NCBI GenBank assembly: GCA_028821815.1
Contig: JAPKEY010000091.1
Location: 1 to 6,299 of the forward strand
Reading direction: 5' to 3'
Length of the DNA stretch: 6,299 nucleotides
From: Candidatus Poseidoniales archaeon
Lineage (GTDB): Archaea; Thermoplasmatota; Poseidoniia; Poseidoniales; Thalassarchaeaceae
The notes beneath the pieces were generated by a model, which did no database searches, was not told the DNA's origin, and was given only the letters and a program-made list of their open reading frames with translations. Of the stretch, positions 5,339 through 6,299 are shown one piece after another. Both the position numbers and the translations under genes were made by a program. Every line of letters starts with the position of its first letter. Within the stretch, counting starts at the first letter, position 1.

Positions 5339-6299
5339 GACCTTCATGGTCGGCCACCCATGCGTTCACGAGCACCGACCGTTTTCCTGATGGTTTTCCT
5401 CCTTCTTGGCACACCATTGTCCGGTTGCTTTGGCTCAGATGACACAACTGCACCTACTGGAAAAGATCTCGGGATTAACGGTATGCTGACTGCGGGAGAT
5501 TGGAGCGAAGTGACCCTCATCGCACGAGCCGATTTAAGTGTCTACATCCCGTACTTCGTCATGGATCCAGGCAGCTATCGTGCACAAAATGGCACTGTTC
5601 TCGACTTGAAATCTGGTAGCAGTACAAGTGTCGAGTGGCTGCTGCCACCTCGTAATCCACAAGCAACATTACTCATTGGCGAATATGGCCGAATAGATTG
5701 GCCTGTTCGTGCTGCCAATGAATCATGGCAGGATTGGATTGTGGATCCATCTAATGGCGGTGCTATCACCGTGACCGAAAATGGTGACAACGGAACATGG
5801 GATTGGCTTGTTGCTCACGATTCCGATGGAGGTTCAGCCGCAATCAAGACTTTCGAAACAACTCGACCGCAACGCTCAGACTTGACTATGGATGATGGAG
5901 TGGATGCTTCAGGTGGTTGGGTAGATGGTCGCTCAGTCTACGAATGGGTGGATTTCATCACTGACGAAACCCCAGATCCACTCGATTTAGCCGATGGGGC
6001 AAAGGGTTACCTCGATCGATGGATTGGAAATGGAAATCCTGCATATGAAGATGCAATTACCTACTTTGAAGGGGTTCTCACTGGATTTGGTTTGCGGACT
6101 GAAGTTCATCGATTCCAATCTGGAACACTTTGGGCAGCTAACATCTGTGGCTACAAGGATGGAACCGTATTCCCTGATGAATGGTTGGTCTTTGGTGGTC
6201 ATTTCGATATTGCACCCTATGCGTCCCCAGTTGGCATCATCCCCGGTACAGAGGAATCTGGATATGGTACTCGAACGGGTGCCTATGACAATACCGCCG
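5327..6299 (+). CDS. M28 family zinc peptidase lipoprotein (copy 2), partial
   Basis: The reading frame stays open from 5327 to the window edge: 324 complete codons, with the 3' end missing. It is a paralog of the gene just upstream. The two share a signal segment with FLMVFLLLG and lipobox LSGC (Cys34), and a later match from about residue 204 (VYEWVDFIT, YLDRWIGNGNPAYEDA). Metal ligands His292 and Asp294 (GHFDIAP) and the bridging Asp321 (AYDNTA) are present just before the cut; the Glu pair and the last Asp and His lie outside. Its N-terminal region (about 45-195) is longer than in copy 1, Trp- and Gly-rich and much diverged, so the two enzymes may bind different substrates or partners. 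It should be a surface-anchored aminopeptidase-type enzyme. The TTG at 5327 has an AGGAGG in front; ATG at 5360 is the alternative and gives a 23-residue signal. It is probably co-transcribed with the genes upstream. Confidence 0.88.
   Translation, partial: MIQIDLHGRPPMRSRAPTVFLMVFLLLGTPLSGCFGSDDTTAPTGKDLGINGMLTAGDWSEVTLIARADLSVYIPYFVMDPGSYRAQNGTVLDLKSGSSTSVEWLLPPRNPQATLLIGEYGRIDWPVRAANESWQDWIVDPSNGGAITVTENGDNGTWDWLVAHDSDGGSAAIKTFETTRPQRSDLTMDDGVDASGGWVDGRSVYEWVDFITDETPDPLDLADGAKGYLDRWIGNGNPAYEDAITYFEGVLTGFGLRTEVHRFQSGTLWAANICGYKDGTVFPDEWLVFGGHFDIAPYASPVGIIPGTEESGYGTRTGAYDNTA

Overview
The window reads as a compact piece of a marine euryarchaeal genome, most likely Marine Group II (Poseidoniales) or a close relative. 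I infer this from several signs: exported proteins with an archaeal-style SGCFG lipobox, acidic Asp/Asn/Gly-rich secreted domains, M28 peptidase and LVIVD-propeller proteins, starts with short Shine-Dalgarno sites next to a start that looks leaderless, and roughly balanced base composition. No rRNA or marker gene is present, so the assignment rests on protein style alone.

Left part (1-1451, plus strand): a Nudix hydrolase with an unusual N-terminal extension is translationally coupled, through an ATGA overlap, to a six-helix membrane protein. That protein carries the motifs of the Frag1/DRAM/Sfk1 (TMEM150) family, best known from eukaryotes.

Middle (1429-2072): a minus-strand gene encodes a secreted, C-terminally membrane-anchored protein. 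It resembles a cupredoxin that has lost its Cys and Met copper ligands and carries a calcium-loop-like insertion. Its last codons overlap the convergent DRAM-like gene by 23 bp. Its start faces the next plus-strand gene across a 56-bp gap that holds an AT-rich TATA candidate and a perfect 19-bp palindrome.

Right part (2073-6299, plus strand): three exported proteins lie close together and look like one transcription unit. They are a 593-residue LVIVD-type beta-propeller protein and two tandem paralogous M28 zinc-peptidase lipoproteins, the second cut by the window edge just after its bridging Asp. Both peptidase genes begin with the same 17-bp sequence, a remnant or functional element of the duplication.

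The right part suggests a cell-surface module for binding and hydrolysing peptides outside the cell, consistent with a protein-degrading heterotrophic life. The Nudix and DRAM-like pair is a separate unit. Coding density is very high and there is no gene-free stretch over 300 bases. I saw no RNA gene, CRISPR array, insertion sequence or clear terminator. I do not see a clearly new multi-gene system; the best leads are the intergenic palindrome/TATA region, the repeated 17-mer, the degenerate cupredoxin and the DRAM-like protein.
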